Assembly (NCBI GenBank): GCA_963706835.1 | Contig: CAVPOB010000040.1 | Coordinates: 124,001-188,000 of the forward strand | Length of the DNA: 64,000 nt | Reading direction: 5' to 3' | Origin: CAVXYG01 sp963706835 | GTDB taxonomy: Bacteria; Actinomycetota; Actinomycetes; S36-B12; GCA-2699445 | Shown here: in pieces, positions 56,088 through 64,000 of the stretch | How positions within the stretch are numbered: the stretch's first letter is position 1 | Layout: each line of letters starts with the position of its first letter | Translations under genes and position numbers: made by a program | The notes under the pieces: model-generated | Databases searched by the model: none | What the model saw: the letters and a program-made list of their open reading frames with translations, nothing else | Told to the model about the DNA's origin: nothing

Positions 56088-56798
56088 TCACTGCGCGGCC
56101 GGTGGCTCGGGGTCGGGGTCCTCGCTGGTGGGCCCGGCCTTGTACCCCACCCCGCGCACCGTCAGCACGACCTGAGGCAGCTCCGGATCGTGCTCCACCT
56201 TCGCCCGCAGCCGCTGCACGTGCACGTTGACCAACCGGGTGTCCGCGGCATGCTGGTACCCCCAGACCTGCTCCAGCAACTGCTCGCGGGTGAACACCTG
56301 CCACGGCTTGCGGGCCAGACAGCACAGCAGTTCGAACTCCAGCGGGGTGAGCGGGATCGGTTGGCCATCGCGCGTCACGGAATGGCCGGATTGGTTGATG
56401 ACCAGGTCGGCGACCCGCAGCGTCTCACTGCCGGGCGTGACCCGACGGCCCTGCGCCCGGACCCGGGCCAGGAGTTCGCGCGGTTTGAACGGCTTGGTCA
56501 CGTAGTCGTCGGCACCGGCCTCCAGCCCGGCGACCACCTCGGAGGTCTCGGTCAACGCCGTCAGCATGATGATCGGCACATCGGACTCCCCGCGGATCTG
56601 CCGGGCGATCTGCACGCCCGTGCGGCCGGGCAGCATGACGTCGAGCAGCACGACATCGGGCTGGGCCTGACGGAAGACCTCCAGCGCCTTGTCGCCGTCG
56701 GCGCAGAAGGTCGCCTCGATGCCGTCGGCGCGCAGCACGATGCCGAGCATCTCCGCCAGTGCGGCGTCGTCGTCGACGACCAGGACACGCAGACCCAC
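56088..56798 (-). CDS. mtrA: Response regulator MtrA
   Basis: 236 residues: receiver with acidic VVDDD, phospho-acceptor D53 in VVLLDVMLPG and conserved Lys in YVTKPFKP, then an OmpR-type winged helix (TPLEFELLCCLARKPWQVFTREQLLEQVWGYQ ... VRGVGYKAG). In actinobacteria it regulates wall-hydrolase and division genes. GTG start at 56798. Confidence 0.96.
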   Translation of the reverse strand: MGLRVLVVDDDAALAEMLGIVLRADGIEATFCADGDKALEVFRQAQPDVVLLDVMLPGRTGVQIARQIRGESDVPIIMLTALTETSEVVAGLEAGADDYVTKPFKPRELLARVRAQGRRVTPGSETLRVADLVINQSGHSVTRDGQPIPLTPLEFELLCCLARKPWQVFTREQLLEQVWGYQHAADTRLVNVHVQRLRAKVEHDPELPQVVLTVRGVGYKAGPTSEDPDPEPPAAQ

Positions 56799-56861
56799 GC
56801 GCTTATCATGGCACCCCGTGTCGCGATCGCCGCCCGGTCGATGAATCCCAAGCCGTCACGG

Positions 56862-57623
56862 TCAGCCAGCAAGACCGAGCGCGAGGATGCCGATGGCGCC
56901 AGGAGCGTTGTTCACCGCGTGGGCCACGATGCAGGCGCCAACCGATCCGGTGATCCAGCGCACGGCTCCCAGCACGCTGCCGATGACCAGCAGCACGAAC
57001 AACCGTTCCGGCTCGAAATGGATCAACGCGAAGGCCGCCGCGCTCACGAGCACCGCGACCCAGGGCCGGACCCCTCGCTTGGCCAGGCCCGACCACAGCA
57101 GGCCGCGGAACGTCAGTTCCTCCGCGATCGGTGCGCCGACCACGACCATGATGGCGAAGACCAGCAGCACCAGGCCGCTGGAGGTCTGCGCCAGCTCCTC
57201 GGCCTGCTCGCCAGCCGCGGAGCCGAAGTCGCCGATCAGGTTGATCGTGATCACGGTCGCCAGCAGACCGGCGCCGAACGCGGCCGCTCCGCCGGCCAGG
57301 CCCCGCCCCACATCGGCCCAGCCGAACCGCAGGCCGAGATCCACCGCCGGACCATTGCCGCGCCGCATCGTGACCACGATGGGCCATCCGGCCAATGCCA
57401 CCCATGGCGCGGCGAGCGCGACCAAGATCCAGCCGGACTCCAGGTCTCGTCCCGCCAGCAGCAGCCCGAGGGCCACCACGTTCGCCAGGACGACGGAGGC
57501 AAGCGTGGCCCACAGCGCATCCCACACCGTCCAGGACGTGGGGCGCAGCGGCAGTCCGAGACGGACGGCGTCGACCACCGTCGCCGGCGCCGCCGCATAC
57601 AGGGGCGGGTCGGCGCTTGCCAC
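56862..57623 (-). CDS. CPBP-family intramembrane protease
   Basis: 253 residues with about seven membrane segments. CAAX-protease/bacteriocin-processing (ABI) motifs: EELTFRG (motif 1), FALIHFEP (motif 2) and HAVNN (motif 3). The family cleaves membrane or prenylated proteins; substrate unknown. GTG start one base after the sahH stop, so co-transcribed with sahH; it precedes mtrA. Confidence 0.88.
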   Translation of the reverse strand: MASADPPLYAAAPATVVDAVRLGLPLRPTSWTVWDALWATLASVVLANVVALGLLLAGRDLESGWILVALAAPWVALAGWPIVVTMRRGNGPAVDLGLRFGWADVGRGLAGGAAAFGAGLLATVITINLIGDFGSAAGEQAEELAQTSSGLVLLVFAIMVVVGAPIAEELTFRGLLWSGLAKRGVRPWVAVLVSAAAFALIHFEPERLFVLLVIGSVLGAVRWITGSVGACIVAHAVNNAPGAIGILALGLAG

Positions 57624-57624
57624 G

Positions 57625-59061
57625 TCAGTAACGATAGAGGTCCGGCTTGTACGGACCCTCGACGGGGACGCCGAGGTAGTCGGCCTGCTTCTTGGTCAGC
57701 GTCGTCAGTTCCACCCCGAGTGCCGACAGGTGCAGTCGCGCCACCTGCTCATCCAGGTGCTTGGGCAGGGTGTACACCCCCACCGGGTACTCGCCGGTGC
57801 GGACGAACAGCTCGATCTGCGCCAGCACCTGGTTGGTGAAGGAGTTGCTCATGACGAAGGAGGGATGACCCGTGGCGTTGCCGAGGTTCAACAGCCTGCC
57901 CTCGGACAGGACGATGACGGTATGGCCGTCGGGGAAGGTCCACGCATCCACCTGCGGCTTGATGGTCTCCCGTTCGATACCCGGCATCCGGGCGAGCCCG
58001 GCCATGTCGATCTCGTTGTCGAAGTGCCCGATGTTGCCGACGATCGCCTGGTGCTTCATCTGCGCCATGTCCTCTGCGGTGATCACGTCGAGGCACCCGG
58101 TGGCGGTGATGAAGATATCGGCGGTGGCCAGCACCGACTCCAGCTGCACCACCTCGTAGCCGTCCATGGCGGCCTGGAGGGCGCAGATGGGATCGACCTC
58201 GGTGATGATCACGCGGGCCCCCTGGCCGCGCAGGGATTCCGCGCAGCCCTTGCCCACGTCGCCGTAGCCGCACACCACGGCGGCCTTGCCGCCGATCAGG
58301 ACATCGGTGGCGCGGTTGATGCCGTCGATCAGCGAATGCCGGCAGCCGTACTTGTTGTCGAACTTCGACTTGGTCACCGAGTCGTTGACGTTGATGGCGG
58401 GGAACAGCAGCGACTCCTCCCGCGCCATCTCGTACAACCGGTGCACACCGGTCGTGGTCTCCTCCGTCACACCCTTGATGTCGGCTGCGATCGCCGTCCA
58501 GCGCTGGGCGTCCTCGGTGAGGCTGCGCTGCAGCAGCTCCAGCACCACGGCGAACTCCTCGCTATCGGCACCGGCCGGGTCCGGCACCATGCCGGCCCGC
58601 TCGAACTCCGCGCCCTTGTGGACCAGCAGCGTCGCATCGCCGCCGTCATCGAGGATCATGTTGGGTCCGGCTCCATCCGGCCACCGCAGCACCTGCTCGG
58701 TGCACCACCAGTACTCCGGCAGGGTCTCGCCCTTCCACGCATAGACCGGCACCCCCTGGGGGTCCTCGGGCGTGCCGGCGGGCCCGACCACGACCGCGGC
58801 CGCGGCGTGGTCCTGCGTGGAGAAGATGTTGCAGGAGGCCCAGCGCACCTGGGCACCGAGCTCCACCAGGGTCTCGATCAGCACCGCGGTCTGGATCGTC
58901 ATGTGCAGCGAGCCGGTGATCCGAGCGCCGGCCAGCGGCTTGCTGTCGCGGTACTGCTCCCGCATGGCCATCAGGCCTGGCATCTCGTGCTCTGCGAGTT
59001 TGATCTCCCGGCGGCCGAATCCGGCCAGGGAGAGGTCGGCCACTTTGAAGTCGATTGTCAT
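57625..59061 (-). CDS. sahH: Adenosylhomocysteinase
   Basis: 478 residues. Splits S-adenosylhomocysteine to adenosine and homocysteine, keeping methylation reactions unblocked. Seen: ARITGSLHMTIQTAVLIETL, CNIFSTQDHAAAA, NDSVTKSKFDNKYGCRHSL, the NAD-binding CGYGDVGKGCA and the C-terminal KPDLYRY. Start ATG 59061 with GAGGTGAGGA. The 154-nt leader after manA shows no riboswitch I can recognise. Confidence 0.96.
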   Translation of the reverse strand: MTIDFKVADLSLAGFGRREIKLAEHEMPGLMAMREQYRDSKPLAGARITGSLHMTIQTAVLIETLVELGAQVRWASCNIFSTQDHAAAAVVVGPAGTPEDPQGVPVYAWKGETLPEYWWCTEQVLRWPDGAGPNMILDDGGDATLLVHKGAEFERAGMVPDPAGADSEEFAVVLELLQRSLTEDAQRWTAIAADIKGVTEETTTGVHRLYEMAREESLLFPAINVNDSVTKSKFDNKYGCRHSLIDGINRATDVLIGGKAAVVCGYGDVGKGCAESLRGQGARVIITEVDPICALQAAMDGYEVVQLESVLATADIFITATGCLDVITAEDMAQMKHQAIVGNIGHFDNEIDMAGLARMPGIERETIKPQVDAWTFPDGHTVIVLSEGRLLNLGNATGHPSFVMSNSFTNQVLAQIELFVRTGEYPVGVYTLPKHLDEQVARLHLSALGVELTTLTKKQADYLGVPVEGPYKPDLYRY

Positions 59062-59215
59062 GTCCTCACCTCGTGCAAGCGCCTCTCGACAACTGCCGAG
59101 TCGCGCGGTTTGGTTGCTGCGGGCCGGGGCGTCACGAGGCTTCGATAGCCCGACCACCGTCAGTCTGTCACCGGTGGCACGAGCGCGCCAACCAGCGACG
59201 CGCCGAGCGCCGGTG

Positions 59216-60283
59216 TCAGGATCGCTGCTGGCCCCTGCCGGCGACCAGGGCGACCATGGCATCGGACTCCACGGTGGCGTCCGGATCCGCCGCCGGGATC
59301 AGGATGCCCTGACCGATCGCCAGCGATCGGGTGCGTCCCGCCAGCTCCACCGATACCGGGCCGTCGACGGCGAGGACCACCCGGTAGCAGCCCGCCGGCA
59401 GCGTGCTGGAAACGCCCCGCTGCAGCGTGACCGCGAACGGCGCGTCCGGCGCGTCCAAGTGCCCCGGCTCGGCCAGCAGGCTCGGGTGTCGATCGGGTCG
59501 CAGCGACTCCAAGGCATCCTCGATCGCCACCTCCTTGGTGGTGAGCCCAAGGCGCAGGACGTTGTCGCTGGACGTCATGACCTCCAGGCCGACGCCGCGC
59601 AGGTAGGCGTGCGGGACTCCGGCCGGGACGTAGAGCCCCTGTCCCGGCTCCAGCACGTAGTAGCGCAGAATCGCAGCCAAGCCGACACCCGGATCGTTCG
59701 GGTACTCCACCGCCAACCCCCCCAGTGCCGTGGCGGCCGCTGCATCGCGGGCGGACAGCGCAGCACGCACCCGGCCCGGATCCCACGGTCCCGCACCGGG
59801 CTTGTCCGTGATCACTGTTCGGGCCACATCGACCCAGCGACCCGCTGCGGCGGCCTGACAGACCTCCTCGTCGTACTGCAGGGCGGTCAGGATGGCGGCC
59901 GCTTCGCCGGGCTCCCGCCAACCGGCGAGCACCTGGAACTGGGCCATCGCCACCAGCATCTCGTTCTTCTCGGCGGGGTCGCTGTAGAGCGTGCCGCCGC
60001 GAGGCTGTCGGGCGAAACCAGTAGCGGCATGGCCGGCATCGGGGTGCACCTGGATGCTGAGCGGATGGCTGGCGGCGAGGATCTTGACCAGCAGCGGCGA
60101 CTGCTCCCCGGTGAGGACGTCGGCGGCGGACCCACCGTCCAGCAACGGCGATGGGCCGGACGGGTGCACCCCGAACCACAGTTCCGCCTGGGGCCGGCCC
60201 GTGCTGCGGCCGGTCCACGGGACAACCCCGTCGATCATGCCCCAGGGGTAGTCCTTCACGGTGCCGGAAACGATGACCGCCAT
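59216..60283 (-). CDS. manA: Mannose-6-phosphate isomerase, class I
   Basis: 355 residues. Interconverts fructose-6-phosphate and mannose-6-phosphate, using zinc. Seen: KDYPWGMIDGV, AELWFGVHPSGPS, ILAASHPLSIQVHPD, EKNEMLVAM (zinc Glu) and LYVPAGVPHAYL (zinc His). Together with ManB it supplies GDP-mannose precursors for glycans and glycolipids. Confidence 0.93.
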   Translation of the reverse strand: MAVIVSGTVKDYPWGMIDGVVPWTGRSTGRPQAELWFGVHPSGPSPLLDGGSAADVLTGEQSPLLVKILAASHPLSIQVHPDAGHAATGFARQPRGGTLYSDPAEKNEMLVAMAQFQVLAGWREPGEAAAILTALQYDEEVCQAAAAGRWVDVARTVITDKPGAGPWDPGRVRAALSARDAAAATALGGLAVEYPNDPGVGLAAILRYYVLEPGQGLYVPAGVPHAYLRGVGLEVMTSSDNVLRLGLTTKEVAIEDALESLRPDRHPSLLAEPGHLDAPDAPFAVTLQRGVSSTLPAGCYRVVLAVDGPVSVELAGRTRSLAIGQGILIPAADPDATVESDAMVALVAGRGQQRS

Positions 60284-60286
60284 CGC

Positions 60287-60493
60287 TCAGGCCCCGCCGC
60301 CGATGCCGCGCGGACCGGGCACTGCCTCGTCCAGCAGCAGCACGGGGACGCCGTTGCGGACCGCGAAGCGCGTGTGGCAGCGCGTGCACTGCAGCGCGAC
60401 CGAGGAACCGTCGCTGACCTGCTCCAGCGCTGCGTGGTGGGGACAGGGACAGGCCAGGACGGCGAGCAGATCCGGGTCCAGTGCCTCGCTCAT
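60287..60493 (-). CDS. Trm112-like small protein
   Basis: 68 residues of the Trm112p family: DPDLLAVLACPCPHHAALEQ, LQCTRCHTRFAVRNGVPVLLLDEA, with the CPxP/CxRC zinc-like sites. Such proteins act as partners of methyltransferases in eukaryotes; in actinobacteria it is a constant neighbour of manB and manA with unknown role. ATG overlaps the manB stop as ATGA. Confidence 0.85.
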   Translation of the reverse strand: MSEALDPDLLAVLACPCPHHAALEQVSDGSSVALQCTRCHTRFAVRNGVPVLLLDEAVPGPRGIGGGA

Positions 60494-61887
60494 GGCGCGC
60501 TCCGAATGATGCGCAGGACTTCGTCGCGCAGCTCGCGCATCGCCTCGGGCGTGGGGGCCTCGGCATTGAGCCGCAGCAGGGGCTCGGTGTTGGAGGGCCG
60601 CACATTGAACCACCAGTCGGGTCCCCGAACGGTGAGTCCGTCCAACTCGTCGAAGCTGATCCCATCGCCGCCCTGGTAGGCCTCGCGGACGCGCTGCATG
60701 GCGGCGGATTGATCGGCGACGGTGCTGTTGACCTCCCCGCTGGCGCTGTAGCGCTGGTACTGCTCGACGAGACCGGACAGCGTCGCCCCCTCCGGCGTCT
60801 CACCGAGCGCCGCCAGCGTGTGCAGGGCGGCAAGCATGCCGCTATCGGCGCGCCAGAAGTCCCGGAAGTAGAAGTGCCCGGAGTGCTCACCCCCGAAGAC
60901 TGCGCCGCTGTCCGCCATCGTGGCCTTGATGAAGGAGTGCCCCACCCGGGTGCGCACCGGGGTGCCGCCGTGCTCGCGCACGATCTCCGGCACCGCTGCC
61001 GAGGTGATGAGGTTGTGGATGATGGTGGCGCCCGGCTCGCGCTGCAGCTCGCGCACGGCGATCAGTGCGGTCAGCGCGGACGGGTCGACGATCTCACCCC
61101 GCTCATCGACGACGAAGCAGCGGTCGGCGTCGCCGTCGAAGGCCAGTCCGAGGTCCGCGCCGGTCTGGCGCACCCGCTGCTGCAGGTCCTTGAGGTTCTC
61201 CGGATCGATGGGGTTGGCCTCGTGGTTGGGGAAGGTGCCATCGAGCTCGAAGTACATCGGCACCACGGTGACCGGCAGTCGGTCCAGCCCCACCTCCTGG
61301 CCGAAGACCGCCGGAACCGTCAGCCCCGCCATGCCGTTGCCGGCATCCACGACCACGCGCAGATGACGGATGCCGCCGAGATCAACCAGGCCGCGCAGGA
61401 AGACAGCGTACTCGCGCAGCAGGTCGCGGTCGGAGATACTGCCGGGCACAGCGGCCGGCGCCGGCAGATCGCCCGACTGCAGGCGCGCTTTGATCTCCCC
61501 GAGGCCCGTCTGCGCAGAGACTGGCGCCGCGCCGGGGCGGCACAGCTTGATGCCGTTGTACGCCGCGGGATTGTGGCTCGCGGTGAACATGGCTCCGGGC
61601 AATCCGAGCGATCCGGAAGCGAAGTACAACTCGTCGGTAGAGCACAGCCCGATGCGGATGACGTCGGCCCCGCCGGCCGCGACGCCATGCGCGAAGGCAT
61701 CGACCAGTTCCGGTCCGGAGGGGCGCATGTCGTGTCCCACCACCACCGCGCCGGGGCCGGCTTCGGCGGTGACGCCAAGGACCGGGACCAGCACCCGACC
61801 GATCTGCTCGGCCAGCTCAGCGTCTACCTGGTCGGGCACCAAACCGCGGATGTCATACGCCTTGATGATCTGATCGAGATCTCTCAC
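60490..61887 (-). CDS. manB: Phosphomannomutase/phosphoglucomutase
   Basis: 465 residues: four-domain alpha-D-phosphohexomutase. Catalytic phosphoserine in MFTASHNPAAYNG, metal loop DGDADRC, sugar-specificity loop GGEHSGHFYF, and phosphate-binding RPSNTEPLLRLN. Converts mannose-6-phosphate to mannose-1-phosphate. GTG start at 61887, 17 nt after the DUF3499 gene. Confidence 0.93.
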   Translation of the reverse strand: MRDLDQIIKAYDIRGLVPDQVDAELAEQIGRVLVPVLGVTAEAGPGAVVVGHDMRPSGPELVDAFAHGVAAGGADVIRIGLCSTDELYFASGSLGLPGAMFTASHNPAAYNGIKLCRPGAAPVSAQTGLGEIKARLQSGDLPAPAAVPGSISDRDLLREYAVFLRGLVDLGGIRHLRVVVDAGNGMAGLTVPAVFGQEVGLDRLPVTVVPMYFELDGTFPNHEANPIDPENLKDLQQRVRQTGADLGLAFDGDADRCFVVDERGEIVDPSALTALIAVRELQREPGATIIHNLITSAAVPEIVREHGGTPVRTRVGHSFIKATMADSGAVFGGEHSGHFYFRDFWRADSGMLAALHTLAALGETPEGATLSGLVEQYQRYSASGEVNSTVADQSAAMQRVREAYQGGDGISFDELDGLTVRGPDWWFNVRPSNTEPLLRLNAEAPTPEAMRELRDEVLRIIRSAP

Positions 61888-61904
61888 CCCGCGACTCTAT
61901 CGGC

Positions 61905-62279
61905 TCAGGGAGCATCGACGATGCGCAATACCCGCAGGTGCCCGCGCCGCCCCACCTCGATGGTGCCGGGCGGCGTGTCGGTCGCGGCCGGGCGAGCGGC
62001 ATCGGGCGGCCGGGCCGCATCGCGGACCGCATTGGCCAGCGCTTCGAGGTCGTCACTGGTCGGCTTCAACGCATCGGGATCCGGCGCCAGTCGCACGATT
62101 TCCCAGCCGCGCGGAGCCGTGAGGCGATCGCTGTGGATGGCGCACAGGTCGTAGCAGTGCGGCTCGGCGTACGTCGCCAGCGGCCCCAGTACGGCGGTGG
62201 AGTCCGAGTAGACGTAGGTGAGGGTCGCAACGGCGGGCCGAGTGCACGATGGGCGACTGCAGCGACGGGAACTGCTCAC
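61905..62279 (-). CDS. DUF3499 family protein
   Basis: 124 residues. The SRRCSRPSCTRPAVATLTYVYSDSTAVLGPLATYAEPHCYDLCAIHSDRLTAPRGWEIVRL core is a hallmark of actinobacteria, with a Cys/His pattern suggesting metal binding. GTG 62279 gives the usual family start, though no RBS is visible; it may be leaderless. Function unknown; conserved next to manB. Confidence 0.87.
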   Translation of the reverse strand: MSSSRRCSRPSCTRPAVATLTYVYSDSTAVLGPLATYAEPHCYDLCAIHSDRLTAPRGWEIVRLAPDPDALKPTSDDLEALANAVRDAARPPDAARPAATDTPPGTIEVGRRGHLRVLRIVDAP

Positions 62280-62401
62280 AGCCGTCAACGTACAACGAGG
62301 CTTCGGAAGATCCTCACATTGAGGCTCGCTCGCGATGCGCGCCGCGGACGCCATCGGGCACTCCGCGTCCCGGACGCACCATCCGGGACCGTGCGACCGG
62401 G

Positions 62402-63865
62402 CTATCCGGTGCCGTTCAGGACACCCGGCACCGGATGAGCGGCCGGGATGCGCACTCTTGTCGATGGGTCGCTGCCCAGCGCGGCGGCGATGATCGGGCG
62501 GTCGTTCAACGTCCCGCTCTGCACCACAGCCGCATGCCACCAGGCCGTCCCCGTGATCCGCTCGACCGTGATCAGGGAGGCGGCGCCGGCAGTGACGGGC
62601 ACGCCGACCTCCCGCACGGATCCGCCCGGCACCGCCACCTCGCGCGTCTCGGTCGCCCCATTCGCAGCCCTCGTCGTGACGGCGACCGTCACGTCGTCGA
62701 GTGGACTGACGATCGCAACCGTCGCCGGCGCCTCGGAGATCCCGGACAGCGGCAGAAAGGCTCGATCGGCCACCGGCTCGCGGGCCGCCGTCCAGGCGTA
62801 GTCGGCGACCGGGACGCGATTCAGCACGCCGGTGGCGTCCGGGGGCAGCGTCGCCGCTTCCGTGCTGCGCACTCCGGCCGTGATCTCGTGGTTCGCCGTG
62901 AGGCGGACGGCCGCAGATTCCCCGCGCAACTCCTCAGTGACATCGATGACGACGACATGCTCGGCTGGGACCGGGACCAGCCCCTCCGCCGATTCCCGCC
63001 CACCGCCGGCGGTGAGGTACTCGACCTCGACGGCAGCGTCCTGCTCGCCGCCGACCAGGACCAGTTCGCGCAGCCCTGCTCCCGCCGGTACACCGGGCAC
63101 GACATGTTGCAGCGCGGGCGCGGCGGCGGCGGGGATGAACTCGGCGCCCTGGGGGATCAATCCGTCGATGCCGGTCGACCGCACAGTGGCAGCGATCACA
63201 CCACCGGAGGTAGTCACATGCAGCGCCGCGGACGACACCCCGGGGATCAGCGAATCCACCCGCACGACCTCCTGCTCCCCCGGTCGCACCACCGCCCCGC
63301 TGCCGACGAGTTCGATCGCGCCGGCCGGGCCGAGCACCTCGACCGTCACCACTGCGGGAGAGTCCGTCGGGTTGGCCAGGAGCAGTTCGTCGATGGTGCC
63401 CAGCGACCCGGAGACACCGACGAACCACCATTCGGCGCGGGCCGGCAGGCACGTCGCCAGTGCCATCCCCCGCCCCTCCTCTGCAGGATCGAGGTACTCC
63501 CGGACCGAAGCCGTGTATCCGACAGCGTCGTCGGCGGCAGTGATCGCGATGGCACCGCCGTCGGCCGCCGCCGTCATGCGCCGCGCTCCCCCGGGATCAG
63601 GAAGCGGATGGGGGCCGTCGAGGGCACCGGTGATGACCCCGCCGCTACTCGGGGCCGCAGGATTCACGAACGCAGTGACGGCCTCCCCGCCGTCCCCGGT
63701 GGCCCCCGGTACCGGGCAGACCGTCGTGCGTTCGGCCAGCTCGCCTTCGGCGGGCCCCGCGGCCGCTGGACTGGCGAGGGTCATCGGCCACCAGTAGCCG
63801 GCCAGGACGACGGCGCCGATCAGCGCCAAGAGCGCTACGGCCGCGTATGCGTGGCGGGCCCTCAT
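62402..63865 (-). CDS. DUF5719 secreted/anchored protein
   Basis: 487 residues: an N-terminal membrane segment (AYAAVALLALIGAVVLAGYWW) followed by a beta-rich extracytoplasmic region with repeated immunoglobulin-like stretches (LLLANPTDSPAVVTVEVLGPAGAIELV; VAIVSPLDDVTVAVTTRAANG). Typical actinobacterial DUF5719; function unknown, probably surface exposed. ATG 63865 overlaps the stop of the upstream gene as ATGA. Confidence 0.8.
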   Translation of the reverse strand: MRARHAYAAVALLALIGAVVLAGYWWPMTLASPAAAGPAEGELAERTTVCPVPGATGDGGEAVTAFVNPAAPSSGGVITGALDGPHPLPDPGGARRMTAAADGGAIAITAADDAVGYTASVREYLDPAEEGRGMALATCLPARAEWWFVGVSGSLGTIDELLLANPTDSPAVVTVEVLGPAGAIELVGSGAVVRPGEQEVVRVDSLIPGVSSAALHVTTSGGVIAATVRSTGIDGLIPQGAEFIPAAAAPALQHVVPGVPAGAGLRELVLVGGEQDAAVEVEYLTAGGGRESAEGLVPVPAEHVVVIDVTEELRGESAAVRLTANHEITAGVRSTEAATLPPDATGVLNRVPVADYAWTAAREPVADRAFLPLSGISEAPATVAIVSPLDDVTVAVTTRAANGATETREVAVPGGSVREVGVPVTAGAASLITVERITGTAWWHAAVVQSGTLNDRPIIAAALGSDPSTRVRIPAAHPVPGVLNGTG

Positions 63866-64000
63866 GGTGTGGCCCCCTGTGCCGTGTCGGTCAGGTCCAG
63901 GGCCGGCGCTGCTGCCGTGGGCTGGGCGCTGTCGGCCGCCGTCCGATCCGGGTCCGGCAACTCCTCCGGGCGCCGCCAACGGGGCAGCAGCAGGATGAGC
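63862..64000 (-). CDS. C-terminal end of an upstream membrane protein (partial)
   Basis: Only the last 45 residues are in the window: a hydrophobic end (LILLLPRWRRPEE) then a polar tail closing at TGA 63862. In related genomes a glycosyltransferase precedes DUF5719; that identity is inferred from synteny only. Confidence 0.5.
   Translation of the reverse strand, partial: LILLLPRWRRPEELPDPDRTAADSAQPTAAAPALDLTDTAQGATP

Noticed and set aside
59062..59215. SAH or SAM riboswitch before sahH
   Set aside because: I could not fit the conserved SAH or SAM riboswitch cores; only a weak CCACCG/CGGTGG stem is visible.

Overview
The window is about 70% GC and comes from an actinomycete-type bacterium (Actinomycetota). 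The gene neighbourhoods are actinobacterial: mtrA-mtrB-lpqB-comF-hpf-secA, ftsE-ftsX-M23 peptidase-smpB, a Tad pilus locus next to prfB laid out like the mycobacterial Rv3659c-Rv3654c genes, a class II DAHP synthase beside the WYL regulators PafB and PafC, and the DUF5719-DUF3499-manB-Trm112-manA-sahH string. I cannot name a genus. At least eight probable frameshifts in otherwise normal housekeeping genes suggest uncorrected indels in a draft or metagenome-derived assembly, although real decay cannot be excluded.

Layout. 1-5.9 kb: pafB-pafC-aroG, a divergent 41-residue Lys-rich protein, a histidine phosphatase and an anchored serine hydrolase. 6-14.3 kb: an ABC-F ATPase, a YciO-type protein, phosphofructokinase, repeat cluster A, and sbcD-sbcC (sbcC frameshifted). 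14.3-24.8 kb: KhtT-KhtU-like K+/H+ antiport, tmRNA with its terminator, a PLP decarboxylase/FGGY kinase pair, smpB, the ftsEX-M23 division operon and prfB. 24.8-30.1 kb: Tad pilus genes, a DEDDh exonuclease and an FmdB-type zinc ribbon. 30.1-32.4 kb: a 2.2-kb segment between two exact 52-bp direct repeats, holding a decayed transposase, a frameshifted secreted protein and repeat cluster B. 32.4-43.3 kb: NAD-glutamate dehydrogenase, a DUF2505/SRPBCC protein, repeat cluster C with an 18-bp tandem array, pruA, a patatin and a wax-ester synthase. 43.8-47.7 kb: CpaE-CpaB-like Tad accessories, small DNA-binding and LysM proteins and an Rv3235-like protein. 47.7-64 kb: secA, an orphan LuxR regulator, hpf, comF, lpqB, mtrB, mtrA, a CPBP protease, sahH, manA, a Trm112-like protein, manB, DUF3499, DUF5719 and the end of an upstream membrane protein.

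Connections. tmRNA and SmpB form the trans-translation pair and HPF handles ribosome hibernation. FtsEX with the coiled-coil M23 peptidase couples ATP hydrolysis to wall cleavage, and MtrAB-LpqB controls wall homeostasis. PruA makes glutamate that the large GDH can oxidise to 2-oxoglutarate. ManA and ManB supply mannose-1-phosphate. The Tad genes in two blocks build a Flp-type pilus.

The most unusual feature is non-coding. Three intergenic clusters of almost identical size (225, 226 and 227 bp) each hold two direct 63-bp units followed by two inverted ones. The units carry a paired GCACCCG-N4-GGGG half-site. Clusters B and C also share flanking sequence in opposite orientation, so a roughly 440-bp element appears to be dispersed through the region.
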